Source: Aeromicrobium piscarium
GTDB lineage: Bacteria; Actinomycetota; Actinomycetes; Propionibacteriales; Nocardioidaceae
Assembly (NCBI RefSeq): GCF_007421815.1
Contig: NZ_VLNT01000001.1
Span: forward strand, 373,127-437,126
DNA: 64,000 bases
Direction: 5' to 3'
Positions 36,232-45,408 of the stretch are shown here, in pieces (position 1 is the stretch's first letter; every line of letters starts with the position of its first letter). Both the position numbers and the translations under genes were made by a program. The notes beneath the pieces are model-generated. The model had not been told where the DNA came from. It did not search any database and was given only the letters and a program-made list of their open reading frames with translations.

Positions 36232-36687
36232 ATGTCCACATCGCAGAAGCCGAATCCGCTCGTCCGGGCGTGGCGCGGGGCGACCCGGCTGCGCCGCACG
36301 CGTCCGTTCTGGGGCAGCCTGCTGCTGCTGGCCGGAGCCTATTTCGTGGCCAACCCGCTCTTCGGCGGGGACTGGGCCTTCTATGTGCACGTGGGGGTAC
36401 GGGGTGTGACACCGCTGCTGCTCGCCGGCGGCATGGCCGCCGCGGCCCTGGTCGCCCTGTGCGTCCCGGCCCAGCGCCACTTCCCGGCGATCGTGGCGTC
36501 GATGCTGTCGGTGGCCTCGCTGCCCCTGGCGAATCTCGGCGGCTGGATCATCGGCATGATGCTCGGCATCATCGGCTCGGGCCTGATCTTCGCCTGGACC
36601 CCCTACAGCGAGAAGCAGCTCGCGAAGTTCGCCGCTCGTGACGAGCGTCGCGGCCGGCGCCGAGCGCTCCGCACGAGCGCCGTCTGA
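36232..36687 (+). CDS. DUF6114 membrane protein, first copy
   Basis: A 151-residue protein with four predicted helices, starting with the DUF6114 hallmark RLRRTRPFWGSLLLLAGAYF; later segments are VTPLLLAGGMAAAALVALC, IVASMLSVASLPLANLGGW and MLGIIGSGLIFAWTP. GGGAGA precedes the ATG at 36232. DUF6114 genes sit next to DUF6230 genes across actinobacteria. The function is unknown; it may carry or anchor the DUF6230 partner. Confidence 0.85.
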   Translation: MSTSQKPNPLVRAWRGATRLRRTRPFWGSLLLLAGAYFVANPLFGGDWAFYVHVGVRGVTPLLLAGGMAAAALVALCVPAQRHFPAIVASMLSVASLPLANLGGWIIGMMLGIIGSGLIFAWTPYSEKQLAKFAARDERRGRRRALRTSAV

Positions 36688-36755
36688 ATCACACGGAAGT
36701 ACGGCGCGCTCACCCGGGCTTGAGGGAGCCCGAGCGCGCTGGGAGGGAGTACTCG

Positions 36756-37508
36756 ATGTCTCGTCGTGCACGACGCGGCCAGCGCACCGCGGGCTGGTCC
36801 GAGCGGCTGGCGCAGCGCCTGTCCGATCACCGGAGCCTGATGATCGCCGATGCGGTGAGCGTCCGCCGTGGCACGCGATGGCGTGCGCTGCCACTCGCGA
36901 CGGCGGCCATGACCGCTCTGGCGGTGATGTTCGCCCTGGTGGCGCAGAACGTGCTGGCGGTGAACTTCACGTCGGCCAATACGCCGCATCAGGTCTACAC
37001 CGACCGGATCAACGGCACCGATGCCGCGGCCTATCTGAAGGCCCAGCAGCTGAACAACGGTCAGGAGGCGCTGGCGCAGTTCGGCTTCAACCAGGCCACG
37101 CTCAACGGCCTGTGCCTCGTCGCGCAGCAGGAGATCGGCGGCATCGGCAATGTCTCGATGATGATCATCGCCGGGGAGAAGGTCGACGGGACGGTGGACG
37201 GCAGCGATCAGATCTCTGCCGACCAGCTGTTCTTCGCCTCGAAGGACCTGACCGGGCAGGGCGACCAGATCGCCAAGCTGACCCTGGGCCAGTCCGCGGA
37301 CACCCTGGGTATGGGCTCGTATCAGGGCGACTGGCTCGACGGAGGCGCTCCTGGGGCCTTCGGATTGCAGGCCAAGACCATGAACATCTCGCATCTGGAC
37401 GGAGAGTCCTATGGCATCGATCTGCAGGGACAGATCAACCTGCCGAAGCTGAGGATCAAGGTCCTCCCCGGCGCCAAGGACCAGTCCGATTGCGCGGCGC
37501 AGTACTGA
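36756..37508 (+). CDS. DUF6230 family exported protein
   Basis: A 250-residue protein with a basic N-terminus, one membrane helix (ALPLATAAMTALAVMFALVA) and an external domain. Conserved-looking segments are NQATLNGLCLVAQQEIGGIG, GAFGLQAKTMNISHLDGESY and INLPKLRIKVLPG with a cysteine near the end (two Cys in the domain that could pair). GGAGGGAG precedes the ATG at 36756. It is followed without a gap by the second DUF6114 gene (TGATG). The role is unknown. Confidence 0.85.
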   Translation: MSRRARRGQRTAGWSERLAQRLSDHRSLMIADAVSVRRGTRWRALPLATAAMTALAVMFALVAQNVLAVNFTSANTPHQVYTDRINGTDAAAYLKAQQLNNGQEALAQFGFNQATLNGLCLVAQQEIGGIGNVSMMIIAGEKVDGTVDGSDQISADQLFFASKDLTGQGDQIAKLTLGQSADTLGMGSYQGDWLDGGAPGAFGLQAKTMNISHLDGESYGIDLQGQINLPKLRIKVLPGAKDQSDCAAQY

Positions 37509-38005
37509 TGGCGCTCTCGACCGCCCCGGTCGCCGAGGACGGCGGCCGGGTGTGCCGCGGCTGGCGCTGGTTCACCGCCTTCCGCCGGACGCGCCCGTTC
37601 TGGGGTGGCCTGTGGCTGCTGCTCGGCGGATACGTGGTGATCGACTTCGCCTCCTCGTCGATCGGCTTCGCCGTGCAGGGCGGATGGAGCGCGTCCTCGG
37701 GGTACATCCTCGGCGGCGCGATGGTCCTGTTCGGGCTCGTCGCCTGGTTCACTCCGCACTACTCGGGCCTGGTCGGCCTGCTCGGCGTGCTGACGGCGCT
37801 GGCGGCCTTCGTGGGAAGCAATCTCGGAGGATTCCTCATCGGGACGCTGCTGGGCATCGTCGGCGGCTCGATGGTGTGGGCGTGGGGCGAGAAGAAGCCC
37901 CGGGCCCGTGGTCGTCGCGCCCGGTCGCCCGAGGATGAGGAGCGCCCGGTGCCGACCACTTCGACGACCGGGGAGGTGGCCGATGACGACCGCCCCGACG
38001 CCTAG
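37508..38005 (+). CDS. DUF6114 membrane protein, second copy
   Basis: A 165-residue paralogue of the gene at 36232: TAFRRTRPFWGGLWLLLGGY, then YILGGAMVLFGLVAWFTPHY, LLGVLTALAAFVGSNLGGFL and LLGIVGGSMVWAWG, four helices in the same order, and a charged tail. The start shares a base with the preceding stop. It overlaps the next gene by 23 nt. The pairing DUF6230-DUF6114 is thus repeated twice in the operon. Confidence 0.85.
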   Translation: MALSTAPVAEDGGRVCRGWRWFTAFRRTRPFWGGLWLLLGGYVVIDFASSSIGFAVQGGWSASSGYILGGAMVLFGLVAWFTPHYSGLVGLLGVLTALAAFVGSNLGGFLIGTLLGIVGGSMVWAWGEKKPRARGRRARSPEDEERPVPTTSTTGEVADDDRPDA

Positions 38006-38924
38006 CCGCCCCGTCCAGCGAGTCGTCGTCCTCGGGGCTCTCCTCGCCCTCGTGATCGGGCTGGTGACCTGGGTCGCGGGCGATGCCGACCGTGCCGAGG
38101 CGAACAGCCAGAGCAACGCCTACCAGCCCTTCACCTGCAGCCAGCCGGGGAACGCCAATCCGCAGCAGCGGCGTCAGGCGGTCCCGCTGAAGTCCACCAG
38201 CGGCAACGGATTCGAGAACCGCAACAGTGGGACGCGGATGTTCCCGTGCCTGTCCGGCGTGCAGTGGCACATGACCGCGGGCAATCCGACCACCAGCAAC
38301 ACCGGGGCGATCGTCGCGGACGTCAAGGGCATCAACACGCAGAACGCCCAGACCTACTACCTGGCCGCCGACGGCAGCAGGAGCCTGTACCAGCTCGCCT
38401 TCCGCGACCTCACCTTCCGTTCGAATGTCGCACAGCACGGAGCGCCGGTCCTGTCCGCCAGCTCCCAGACCGCGCCGGATCCCAAGCCGGCGGCGGGCCA
38501 CACGCTGGCGATCAAGCCCGACGGCCCGATGACGGTCGGGGGACCGGGCGTGCGCACCGAGCTCCTCGCCACGGGCGACAGCTGGTTCGCCTTGCCCTGG
38601 AGTCAGATCACGGCGATGAGCTTCCTGGCCAATGTGGTGGGCAAGGGCGCCATCTGCACGGCGGGTTCGAGCGGCGATGTCTGCCGAATCCGGTTGCAGA
38701 CACTCGCCGGCGGCGGATCGGGGTTGCTGGGCCAGCTGATCGCCGCCATCGTCTCGAGTCTCGCGCAGGGCGGGGACTTCAGCATCATCGCGTTGGACCT
38801 GAAGTTCGACTACCTGTGGACCCACGACATGGACGCGTCGCGCGACCCCTACGTGCATCCGCCCGGTGGCGCGAACCCGCTGAACTCGATCCAGCTGCCC
38901 AACACGACGATCACGGTGCAATGA
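37983..38924 (+). CDS. Exported protein of unknown function in the DUF6230 operon
   Basis: A 313-residue protein with an N-terminal signal or anchor helix (RVVVLGALLALVIGLVTWVA) ending near a likely AEA cleavage site, and an external domain with four to five cysteines (FTCSQPGN, MFPCLSGVQW, AICTAGSSGDVCRIRL). Distinct segments include NTGAIVADVKGINTQNAQTY and ALDLKFDYLWTHDMDASRDP. I do not recognise a family. It lies between a DUF6114 and a DUF6230 gene and overlaps both, so it belongs to the same system. It is the least familiar gene in the window. Confidence 0.8.
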   Translation: MTTAPTPSRPVQRVVVLGALLALVIGLVTWVAGDADRAEANSQSNAYQPFTCSQPGNANPQQRRQAVPLKSTSGNGFENRNSGTRMFPCLSGVQWHMTAGNPTTSNTGAIVADVKGINTQNAQTYYLAADGSRSLYQLAFRDLTFRSNVAQHGAPVLSASSQTAPDPKPAAGHTLAIKPDGPMTVGGPGVRTELLATGDSWFALPWSQITAMSFLANVVGKGAICTAGSSGDVCRIRLQTLAGGGSGLLGQLIAAIVSSLAQGGDFSIIALDLKFDYLWTHDMDASRDPYVHPPGGANPLNSIQLPNTTITVQ

Positions 38925-39670
38925 CGGACGCGACCTACGGAACCCGATGGGGTCGCGCGTCGATCGCGGTGGCGATCGGCGTGGGCCTGCTGGCGACGCT
39001 GCTGACCGCGATGCGCACGGAGCTGATCAGTGCCTTCGACTCCACGATCACGATCAACAACGGCAACGCGACCTTCGCCTCCTCGCGCATCTACGCGGCG
39101 GACGCAGGCTTCGGCACCGCGGTCGTGGGACGCCAGGACGGAACCACGCAACCGGTGCTGCGCGCCGGGTTCGCGAGCGCGACGATGAACGGCTTCTGTC
39201 TGACGAAGACCGAGTCGCTGCCGCTCCTCGGCGAGGTCACCTTCCATCTGCAGTCCGGAGACGGCAAGGCGGGCACCTCGGAGATCAGCGCGCGGTCCGC
39301 GGCCTTCGACATCACCTATCTGAGGGCGGCGTCCAGTCCGGGAATCGATTTGAAGGGGTCCACCCAGATCGGTCTCGCGACGACCGACCTGACGACGTCT
39401 CCCGGGGCGGCGCCCTTCGACGCCAACCCCTTCGAGGTGCCCAAGACCTTCGACCCGCGCTGGTACAACAGCTCACGCAACGGTGGGCACAACAACGGCC
39501 AGGGGTACACCGCGATCGACGCCACGACCGCGGATCTCAACATGGTCTACGGCGATATCTGGCAGGCGCAGATCGAGGGTGACATCGTGCTGCCCGATCT
39601 GCGTATCCGCGTCGTCCCGGGCAAGGTCTCCTGCCGCGAGCTCGCCGAGGGCGGCGAGTTCCCCCGCTGA
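38921..39670 (+). CDS. DUF6230 family exported protein, last of the operon
   Basis: A 249-residue protein: an N-terminal helix (ASIAVAIGVGLLATLLTAMR), then ITINNGNATFASSRIYAADA, ASATMNGFCLTKTESLPLLG and, near the end, IVLPDLRIRVVPGKVSCREL, which parallel the ATLNGLC and LPKLRIKV segments of the earlier paralogue. It carries an insert of about 40 residues with YNSSRNGGHNNGQG. The ATG overlaps the preceding stop (ATGA). It ends 20 nt before the convergent acetyltransferase stop. Confidence 0.82.
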   Translation: MTDATYGTRWGRASIAVAIGVGLLATLLTAMRTELISAFDSTITINNGNATFASSRIYAADAGFGTAVVGRQDGTTQPVLRAGFASATMNGFCLTKTESLPLLGEVTFHLQSGDGKAGTSEISARSAAFDITYLRAASSPGIDLKGSTQIGLATTDLTTSPGAAPFDANPFEVPKTFDPRWYNSSRNGGHNNGQGYTAIDATTADLNMVYGDIWQAQIEGDIVLPDLRIRVVPGKVSCRELAEGGEFPR

Positions 39671-39689
39671 TCCCGTTGAGCCTTCGGGG

Positions 39690-40793
39690 TTAGCGGACCA
39701 GCTCGTAGCCGACGAGATCGTCGAAGCTGCCGTCGCCGAGGGGCTCGGCAGCGCGCTGGGTGCCGAAGGCGGTGAAGTTCGCCGCCCGGACGACCGCATT
39801 GCTGGGGCCGTTGCTCGCGGCCGCGTAGAGGGTGAGGCGGCGGCGGTCGAGGCCGTCGGGAGAGAAGGCGTGCTCGATGGCCGCGCGCACGGCGGCGATC
39901 GTGAGACCGCGCCCTCGGGCCGATGGATGCGTCCAGTAGCCGATCTCGCCGGATCCCTCGTCGACCCCGCGCAACCCCATGACGGCGACGGTGCCGAGCA
40001 GCTCATCGGTCTTCGGGTCGCAGAAGATCCAGGTCTCCTTGCCGCCGGTCGCGGCCTGCCAGACCGAGTCGGCACGATACTCCGCTGCCTGCGCGATGCC
40101 GTAGGGACGCGGCAGTCCGGCCAGGTAGAGGCGGGTCAGCGGATCATTGCAGGCCTCGACGATCCGCTCCAGATCACGCTCCTCCAGCGGACGCAGCCGA
40201 AGAGCCGCGGTCTCGATCAGCGACGACCGCCACCGGGTCCGCGGTGTCGGAGCATCGCCGAAGCGGATCGAGGCCGTCCACGCGTCGTGTACCCGCCCGT
40301 TCTCGTACAGCAGCCCCGGTGTCGTCCCGTGCAGGGTGAAGCCGCAGGCGTGGGCGACGCGGAGCGAGGCCTCGTTGCCCACCTGCGCGCGCCAATGGAC
40401 GACCTCTTTGCCGCCCTCGGCGAAGGCGTACTGCACGGCGAGATCGACCGCAGCCTTCATCACGCCGCGACCGCGGGCTTTGGGATGCAGGACGAAGCCG
40501 ATATCGGTGACCGGGCCGGCGCCGCGGATGTCGACATTGCCGGCGAACCGGCCGTCGACCTCGATCGCCCAGGACAGGGACTGGGCGGTGTCCCATCCGG
40601 CCGGGATGATCCGCCCGACGAACTCCTCGGCGTCGCCGCGCTGGTAGGGCACGGGGATTCCGGTCCAGCGCTGCGTCGCGGGGTCGGTCGCCATCTCGTA
40701 GACGGGCTCGATGTCATCGGGCTTGTGCGCCCGGAGTGTCACGAAGCCGTCGGTCAGGACGGGAACGCCGAGCGGGAAGGGCAGCCCCGTCAT
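39690..40793 (-). CDS. Tandem-domain GNAT acetyltransferase (RimJ/RimL type)
   Basis: A 367-residue protein with two RimJ/RimL-like GNAT domains. The first (~1-175) contains DIGFVLHPKARGRGVMKAAV and VHWRAQVGNEASLRVAHACG. The second (~190-367) contains EIGYWTHPSARGRGLTIAAV and LYAAASNGPSNAVVRAANF. Both keep the acetyl-CoA loop RGRG. Acceptor proteins or antibiotics are unknown. The ATG at 40793 lies 34 nt after the pheA stop, so the two may be co-transcribed. Confidence 0.88.
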   Translation of the reverse strand: MTGLPFPLGVPVLTDGFVTLRAHKPDDIEPVYEMATDPATQRWTGIPVPYQRGDAEEFVGRIIPAGWDTAQSLSWAIEVDGRFAGNVDIRGAGPVTDIGFVLHPKARGRGVMKAAVDLAVQYAFAEGGKEVVHWRAQVGNEASLRVAHACGFTLHGTTPGLLYENGRVHDAWTASIRFGDAPTPRTRWRSSLIETAALRLRPLEERDLERIVEACNDPLTRLYLAGLPRPYGIAQAAEYRADSVWQAATGGKETWIFCDPKTDELLGTVAVMGLRGVDEGSGEIGYWTHPSARGRGLTIAAVRAAIEHAFSPDGLDRRRLTLYAAASNGPSNAVVRAANFTAFGTQRAAEPLGDGSFDDLVGYELVR

Positions 40794-40827
40794 CGTCGTC
40801 GCCCCGCCTCGGTCCGGTTCGGTGCGC

Positions 40828-41673
40828 TCACGAGGTGGCCGCGCGGAAGGGATCGGCCGGGTAGACGCCCATGATCTTGACCTCGGTGGTGAAGAACCGC
40901 AGTTCCTCCAGCGCGCGCGCCAGGCCGGGCTCCTCGGGATGACCCTCCACCTCGGCCAGGAACTGGGTGGCGATGAACTCCCCACCCACCATGTAGCTCT
41001 CCAGCTTGGTCATGTTGACGCCGTTCGTCGCGAACCCGCCGAGGGCCTTGTACAGGGCTGCGGGAAGGTTGCGGACGTTGAACATGAACGTCGTCACGAC
41101 CGGCCCGTTGCCCGGCGCGGTGCGTACCGGCTCGGGAGAGAGCACGACGAAGCGAGTGGTGTTGTGCGCCTCGTCCTCGACATCCTCGGCGAGGATGCGC
41201 AGGTCGTAGATCTCGGCGGCGAGCGGCGGCGCAAGCGCGGCCTGGGTGATGTCGGCGGCCTCGTGGATCTCGCGCGCGGCGCCCGCGGTGTCACCCGCGA
41301 TCACCGGGGTCCACCCGTGCATGCGGATGATCTTGCGGCACTGACCCAGCGCATGCACGTGGCTGTGCACGGTCTTGATGGAGTCCAGGGCGGCGCCGGG
41401 GGGCGCCATCAGAGCGAACTGGATGCGCAGGAAGTGCTCGGCGATGATGTGCAGCGACGTGGTGGGCAGGAAATGGTGGATGTCGGCGACCCGGCCGGCG
41501 AGCGAGTTGTCGATCGGGATCATCGCGAGATCGGCGCCATCGGACTCGACCAGCGCGAAGGCATCCTCGAAGGAGGCGCAGGCGATGGCCTCGGCGTCGG
41601 GGTAGTTCTCCTTGATCACCAGGTGCGAATTGGCCCCCGGCTCGCCTTGATAGGCGATGCGTACGCTGCTCAC
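40828..41673 (-). CDS. pheA: Prephenate dehydratase
   Basis: A 281-residue monofunctional enzyme that converts prephenate to phenylpyruvate for phenylalanine synthesis. The catalytic domain has IAYQGEPGANSHLVI, MIPIDNSLAGRVADIHHFL and the Thr-Arg-Phe motif AHNTTRFVVLS. A C-terminal ACT domain (LPAALYKALGGFATNGVNMT, then KLESYMVGG) carries the ESRP-like phenylalanine-binding region as LESYM. There is no chorismate mutase domain. A family C repeat separates it from galK. Confidence 0.96.
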   Translation of the reverse strand: MSSVRIAYQGEPGANSHLVIKENYPDAEAIACASFEDAFALVESDGADLAMIPIDNSLAGRVADIHHFLPTTSLHIIAEHFLRIQFALMAPPGAALDSIKTVHSHVHALGQCRKIIRMHGWTPVIAGDTAGAAREIHEAADITQAALAPPLAAEIYDLRILAEDVEDEAHNTTRFVVLSPEPVRTAPGNGPVVTTFMFNVRNLPAALYKALGGFATNGVNMTKLESYMVGGEFIATQFLAEVEGHPEEPGLARALEELRFFTTEVKIMGVYPADPFRAATS

Positions 41674-41720
41674 CGTCCTAGGTTCTCACGGGCCGCCCGC
41701 GCGTCGGCCTCGCCATCGAG

Positions 41721-41837
41721 CGGCGGCGCCTGGTCAACCTCACGGATGCGTCAGCGGTAGGCCATCAACCTCATGACGGGTCCGTGAGGTTGATGGCCTA
41801 CCGCTGCCACCGAGGTGAGGTTGATGGCCTACCGCCA
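41721..41837. repeat. Intergenic palindromic repeat, family C copy 3
   Basis: The best-preserved family C copy: forward units at 41721-41743 and 41751-41774 (AGCGGTAGGCCATCAACC core), inverted units at 41784-41806 and 41815-41837 (both with GAGGTTGATGGCCTACCGC). It lies between galK (downstream of its stop) and pheA; the ~180-nt gap has no ORF. Confidence 0.9.
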
Positions 41838-41855
41838 CGGGCGGGGAGGGTGTCG

Positions 41856-42947
41856 TCAGGTGCGCCGCGAGGCGCCGTCGACCGGGGAGGCGGTGAAGAC
41901 CTGCGGCGGCTTCCAGTCGCGACGCGTGTACTGCGCCTCGACCCGTGAGCGGAGGTTCTCGACCTCGCCGGAGGGCAGCAGGGCGATGGCGCTGCCACCG
42001 AACCCGCCTCCGGTCATTCGGGCACCGAGCGCGCCGGCCTCGATCGCCTCCTCCACGGCCACGTCGAGCTCGGGGCAGCTCACCTCGAAGTCATCGCGCA
42101 GGGACTCGTGGGAGGACGAGAGCATCGCGCCCAGCTGCTTCCACTCACCGGACCCGAGGGCCTTGACCGTGCCCCGCACGCGCGCGCTCTCGGTCACCAC
42201 GTGCCGGGTGCGGCGCTTGAGCGTGTCGTCGTCGAGCCGCAGCACCGCATCGACCTGGGCGCGCGCGAGAGCGCTGAGGCCGAGCTGACTCGCGGCCTCG
42301 TCGCACTCGCGACGGCGGGCGGCATACTCGCCCGAGGCGAGCGCGTGGGTGATGCCGGTGTCGATCACCGCCAGCACCAGCCCGTGATCGGACCACGGCG
42401 CCGGGACCGAGGCGAGCGCCGGGGCGTCGTCATCGGCGAAGTCGATGTGCAGGGCGTGGCCGGCCTCGCCGCAGAGCACCGCCAGCTGATCCATCAGGCC
42501 GACCGGCGCGCCGACGAAGTCGCTCTCGGCGCGCTGACCGATCCGGGCGAGATCGAGCCGGGAGAGCCCCGTGCCGGCGAAGTCGTCGAGGGCCGTCGCC
42601 AGCCCGCAGGTGAGGGCCGCGGACGACGAGAGGCCAGCGCCCGTCGGGAGCGTCGACTCGATGACGATGTCCGCCCCCGGCACCGGTACCTCCGCCTCGC
42701 GGGTGGCCCAGACGGCCGCGGCCGTGTAGAGCGCCCAGTCGTCGACCTCGCCGGGAGCGATATCGACCCCGAACGAGGCTTTGCGCCCGCCGCTCCAGAC
42801 GTTCACAGCGCCGTCATCGCGCATCCGGACCTTGATCAGCAGGCCCCGATCGATCGCGATCGGCAGCACCGCGCCGCCGTTGTAATCCAGGTGCTCCCCG
42901 ATGAGGTTCACCCGGCCCGGGACCGTCCACTCGCGTACCTCGTTCAC
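41856..42947 (-). CDS. galK: Galactokinase
   Basis: A 363-residue GHMP kinase. The galactokinase signature [15 protein letters not shown] is at residues 11-25, the ATP-binding motif is [18 protein letters not shown], and motif 3 is [19 protein letters not shown]. It phosphorylates galactose to galactose-1-phosphate (Leloir pathway), but galT and galE are not in the window. I chose the GTG at 42947 over the ATG at 42965 because TAGGCT (42960-42955) lies seven bases upstream, inside the longer reading frame. Confidence 0.95.
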   Translation of the reverse strand: MNEVREWTVPGRVNLIGEHLDYNGGAVLPIAIDRGLLIKVRMRDDGAVNVWSGGRKASFGVDIAPGEVDDWALYTAAAVWATREAEVPVPGADIVIESTLPTGAGLSSSAALTCGLATALDDFAGTGLSRLDLARIGQRAESDFVGAPVGLMDQLAVLCGEAGHALHIDFADDDAPALASVPAPWSDHGLVLAVIDTGITHALASGEYAARRRECDEAASQLGLSALARAQVDAVLRLDDDTLKRRTRHVVTESARVRGTVKALGSGEWKQLGAMLSSSHESLRDDFEVSCPELDVAVEEAIEAGALGARMTGGGFGGSAIALLPSGEVENLRSRVEAQYTRRDWKPPQVFTASPVDGASRRT

Positions 42948-42997
42948 GGTCCCGAGCCTACGCATGGGTGCTCGGGGACTGCTGGCAGAATGCCCTC
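42948..42997. promoter_or_regulatory. Compact divergent leaderless promoters for galK and trpS
   Basis: Only 50 nt separate the two proposed start codons. On the minus strand TAGGCT is seven bases before the galK GTG. On the plus strand CAGAAT (42986-42991) is six bases before the trpS ATG. The -35 regions must overlap the opposing unit. Confidence 0.55.
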
Positions 42998-44011
42998 ATG
43001 CCCGCAGATCGCCAGCCCCGCGTGCTGTCCGGTGCCCAGCCGACAGCCGACTCGTACCATCTCGGCAACTACATCGGGGCGTTCAAGCAGTGGGTGGCGC
43101 TGCAGGACGAGTTCGAGGCGTTCTACTTCATCCCCGACATGCATGCGATCACCGTCGAGTACGACCCGGCCGCGCTGCGCGAGCGGACCTACATCGCGGC
43201 GGCGCAGCTCATCGCCGCCGGGGTGGACCCCGAGCGCAGCGTGATCTTCGTGCAGAGCCAGGTGCCCGAGCACGCGCAGCTCGCCTGGGTGCTCCAGTGC
43301 ATCACCGGATTCGGCGAGGCGAGCCGGATGACGCAGTTCAAGGACAAGAGCAGCAAGACCGGTGCCGACTCGGCGAGTGTCGGACTGTTCACCTATCCGA
43401 CGCTGATGGCCGCCGATATCCTCATATACCAGGCCGACCGGGTGCCGGTGGGCGAGGACCAGCGCCAGCACATCGAGCTCACCCGCAATCTCGCGCAGCG
43501 CTTCAACCACCGCTTCGGTGAGACCTTCACGGTGCCCGAGCCGCACATCGTCAAGGACATCGCGAAGATCTACGACCTCCAGGATCCGACCGGCAAGATG
43601 AGCAAGTCGTTCTCGGGTCCGAACGGTGTGGTCAACATGCTCGACGACCCGAAGACGGCCGCCAAGAAGATCCGCTCGGCGGTGACGGACTCCGGCAGCG
43701 AGATCCGCTTCGATCCCGAGAACAAGCCCGGGGTGTCCAACCTGCTCACCATCTTCTCCGCGCTGACCGGCCGCCCCGTCGACGCGATCGTGACGGAGTT
43801 CGACGGCCAACAGTACGGGCACCTCAAGGTCGCGCTGGCCGAGATCGTGGGCGACCTCGTCCGCGACTTCGGCGCGCGCACCCGAGCGCTGCTGGACGAT
43901 CGAGCCGAGCTGGACGCGCTCCTCGCCCGCGGCGCGGAACGCGCTCGTGCGGTCGCCTCTCCGACCCTCGAGCTCGTCTACGAGCGATCGGGATTCGTCA
44001 AGGTCCGCTGA
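42998..44011 (+). CDS. trpS: Tryptophanyl-tRNA synthetase
   Basis: A 337-residue class I synthetase. The HIGH-type motif is [11 protein letters not shown] at residues 19-29 after LSGAQPTAD, and the KMSKS motif is at 200-204 ([10 protein letters not shown]). Also present is [20 protein letters not shown] and [20 protein letters not shown]. It charges tRNA-Trp. The ATG at 42998 gives the family-typical start with leaderless spacing. The stop shares a base with the next ATG. Confidence 0.97.
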   Translation: MPADRQPRVLSGAQPTADSYHLGNYIGAFKQWVALQDEFEAFYFIPDMHAITVEYDPAALRERTYIAAAQLIAAGVDPERSVIFVQSQVPEHAQLAWVLQCITGFGEASRMTQFKDKSSKTGADSASVGLFTYPTLMAADILIYQADRVPVGEDQRQHIELTRNLAQRFNHRFGETFTVPEPHIVKDIAKIYDLQDPTGKMSKSFSGPNGVVNMLDDPKTAAKKIRSAVTDSGSEIRFDPENKPGVSNLLTIFSALTGRPVDAIVTEFDGQQYGHLKVALAEIVGDLVRDFGARTRALLDDRAELDALLARGAERARAVASPTLELVYERSGFVKVR

Positions 44012-44520
44012 TGCCGACGATCGGTGTGGCGATCCCCGTTCCCGAGCCCTTCGGAGGGCACCTGCGGGCCAAGCGGCTCTCCTACGGCGACTCCATGGCC
44101 GAGACGGTGCCCACGCACGTGACCCTCGTGCCGCCGACCGAGATCGGCCACGACGACATCGCGGCCGTCGAGCAGGCGCTGGCGGAGGTGGCGGCGATCG
44201 TTCCGGCCTTCCGGATGACGCTCCAGGGCACGGGCACCTTCCGCCCGATCTCGCCGGTGGTGTTCGTGGCGGTGTCCGAGGGCATCTCGGTCACCGAGCT
44301 GCTCGAACGAGCCATCCGGGAGGCGGTCGAGCTCCCGGCGGCTTCCTTCCCCTTCCACCCGCATGTGACGGTGGCGCACCATCTGGACGAGGGCAGCCTC
44401 GATCGCGCCTTCGAGGATCTCGCGGAGTTCCGCTGTTCCTTCGATGTCGAGCACGTGACGCTGTACTGTCACGAGGCGGCCGACGGATGGGTGCCGCAGC
44501 GCCACTTCGCCCTGGCCTGA
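44011..44520 (+). CDS. 2H phosphoesterase, 2'-5' RNA ligase family
   Basis: A 169-residue protein with the two HxTx motifs of the 2H superfamily: PTHVTLVPP near residue 35 and HPHVTVAHH near residue 112, spaced as in ThpR/LigT-like enzymes. It probably hydrolyses or joins 2',5' or cyclic phosphodiester ends of RNA. The ATG overlaps the trpS stop by one base, which suggests translational coupling to the synthetase. An RNA-repair role is an inference from the family. Confidence 0.88.
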   Translation: MPTIGVAIPVPEPFGGHLRAKRLSYGDSMAETVPTHVTLVPPTEIGHDDIAAVEQALAEVAAIVPAFRMTLQGTGTFRPISPVVFVAVSEGISVTELLERAIREAVELPAASFPFHPHVTVAHHLDEGSLDRAFEDLAEFRCSFDVEHVTLYCHEAADGWVPQRHFALA

Positions 44521-44532
44521 CGGCGATGCCCT

Positions 44533-45408
44533 TCAGCCGAGCTTGCGCAGCAGGAGGTCGCGGAAGGTGCGGGCGGCCAGCGGCAGCGAGCTGACATCGC
44601 GGTGGGCCACCGCCACCTCGCGGGCCAGGGGCGGTTCGACGATCCAGGACCGAGCGAGATCGGTACGGCTGGACAGGACGATCTCGGGTACCACGGCGTG
44701 GCCGAGGCCGGCCTCGACGAACCGCAGCACCGCCCCCATCTCGCCCCCCTCGACCGCGAACCGTGGCTCGAACCCCGCCCGGTTGCAGGCCCGGACGGTG
44801 ACATCGCGCAGGTCGTAGCCCTCGCGGAACATCACCAGGGGCAGATCGTTCAGGTCGGTCACCGCGACCTCCTCGCCCAGCCAGGCGTCGCGGGGGCTCG
44901 CGAGCACGAGCCGCTCACGGAAGACCAGGTGCGTCTCGATATCCGGGGAGCTCACGGCGAGCGGCACGATCAGCACGGCGATGTCGAGGCGCCCGGCGAG
45001 CAGATGATCGGTCAGCACCCGCGAGCCGGCCTCCTGGACCTCCAACTCGATATCGGGATAGGTGAGGCGGAACTCGCGCAGGACATCGGGCAGGAGGCCG
45101 TCGATCATCGAGGGGGTCGCGCCGAGGCGCACGCGCCCGCGGCGCAGCTGGGCGATCTCGTGCACGGCACGTTCGGCATTCGCGACATCGATGACGATCC
45201 GTCGAGCATGGGGGAGCAGGGTCTCGCCGGCGCTCGTCAGCTCGGCGCCGTGACGGGTGCGGGTGAACAGGGCGGTGCCGAGGGAGTTCTCCAGCGCGCG
45301 CACCTGCTTGGACAGGGTGGGCTGGGAGACGCCCACGACGTCCGCGGCCCGAGTGAAGTGGCGCGCCTCGGCGACGGCGAGGAAGTAGGCCAACTGCTGC
45401 ACCTGCAT
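44533..45408 (-). CDS. LysR family regulator
   Basis: A 291-residue LysR protein. The helix-turn-helix is LAYFLAVAEARHFTRAADVV then GVSQPTLSKQVRALENSLGT. The effector domain follows (RRGRVRLGATPSMIDGLLPD; RFVEAGLGHAVVPEIVLSS). It diverges from sdhCAB across an 88-nt region, so it may regulate succinate dehydrogenase or itself. The cluster in some corynebacteria instead has RamB near sdh. The effector is not predictable. Confidence 0.92.
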   Translation of the reverse strand: MQVQQLAYFLAVAEARHFTRAADVVGVSQPTLSKQVRALENSLGTALFTRTRHGAELTSAGETLLPHARRIVIDVANAERAVHEIAQLRRGRVRLGATPSMIDGLLPDVLREFRLTYPDIELEVQEAGSRVLTDHLLAGRLDIAVLIVPLAVSSPDIETHLVFRERLVLASPRDAWLGEEVAVTDLNDLPLVMFREGYDLRDVTVRACNRAGFEPRFAVEGGEMGAVLRFVEAGLGHAVVPEIVLSSRTDLARSWIVEPPLAREVAVAHRDVSSLPLAARTFRDLLLRKLG

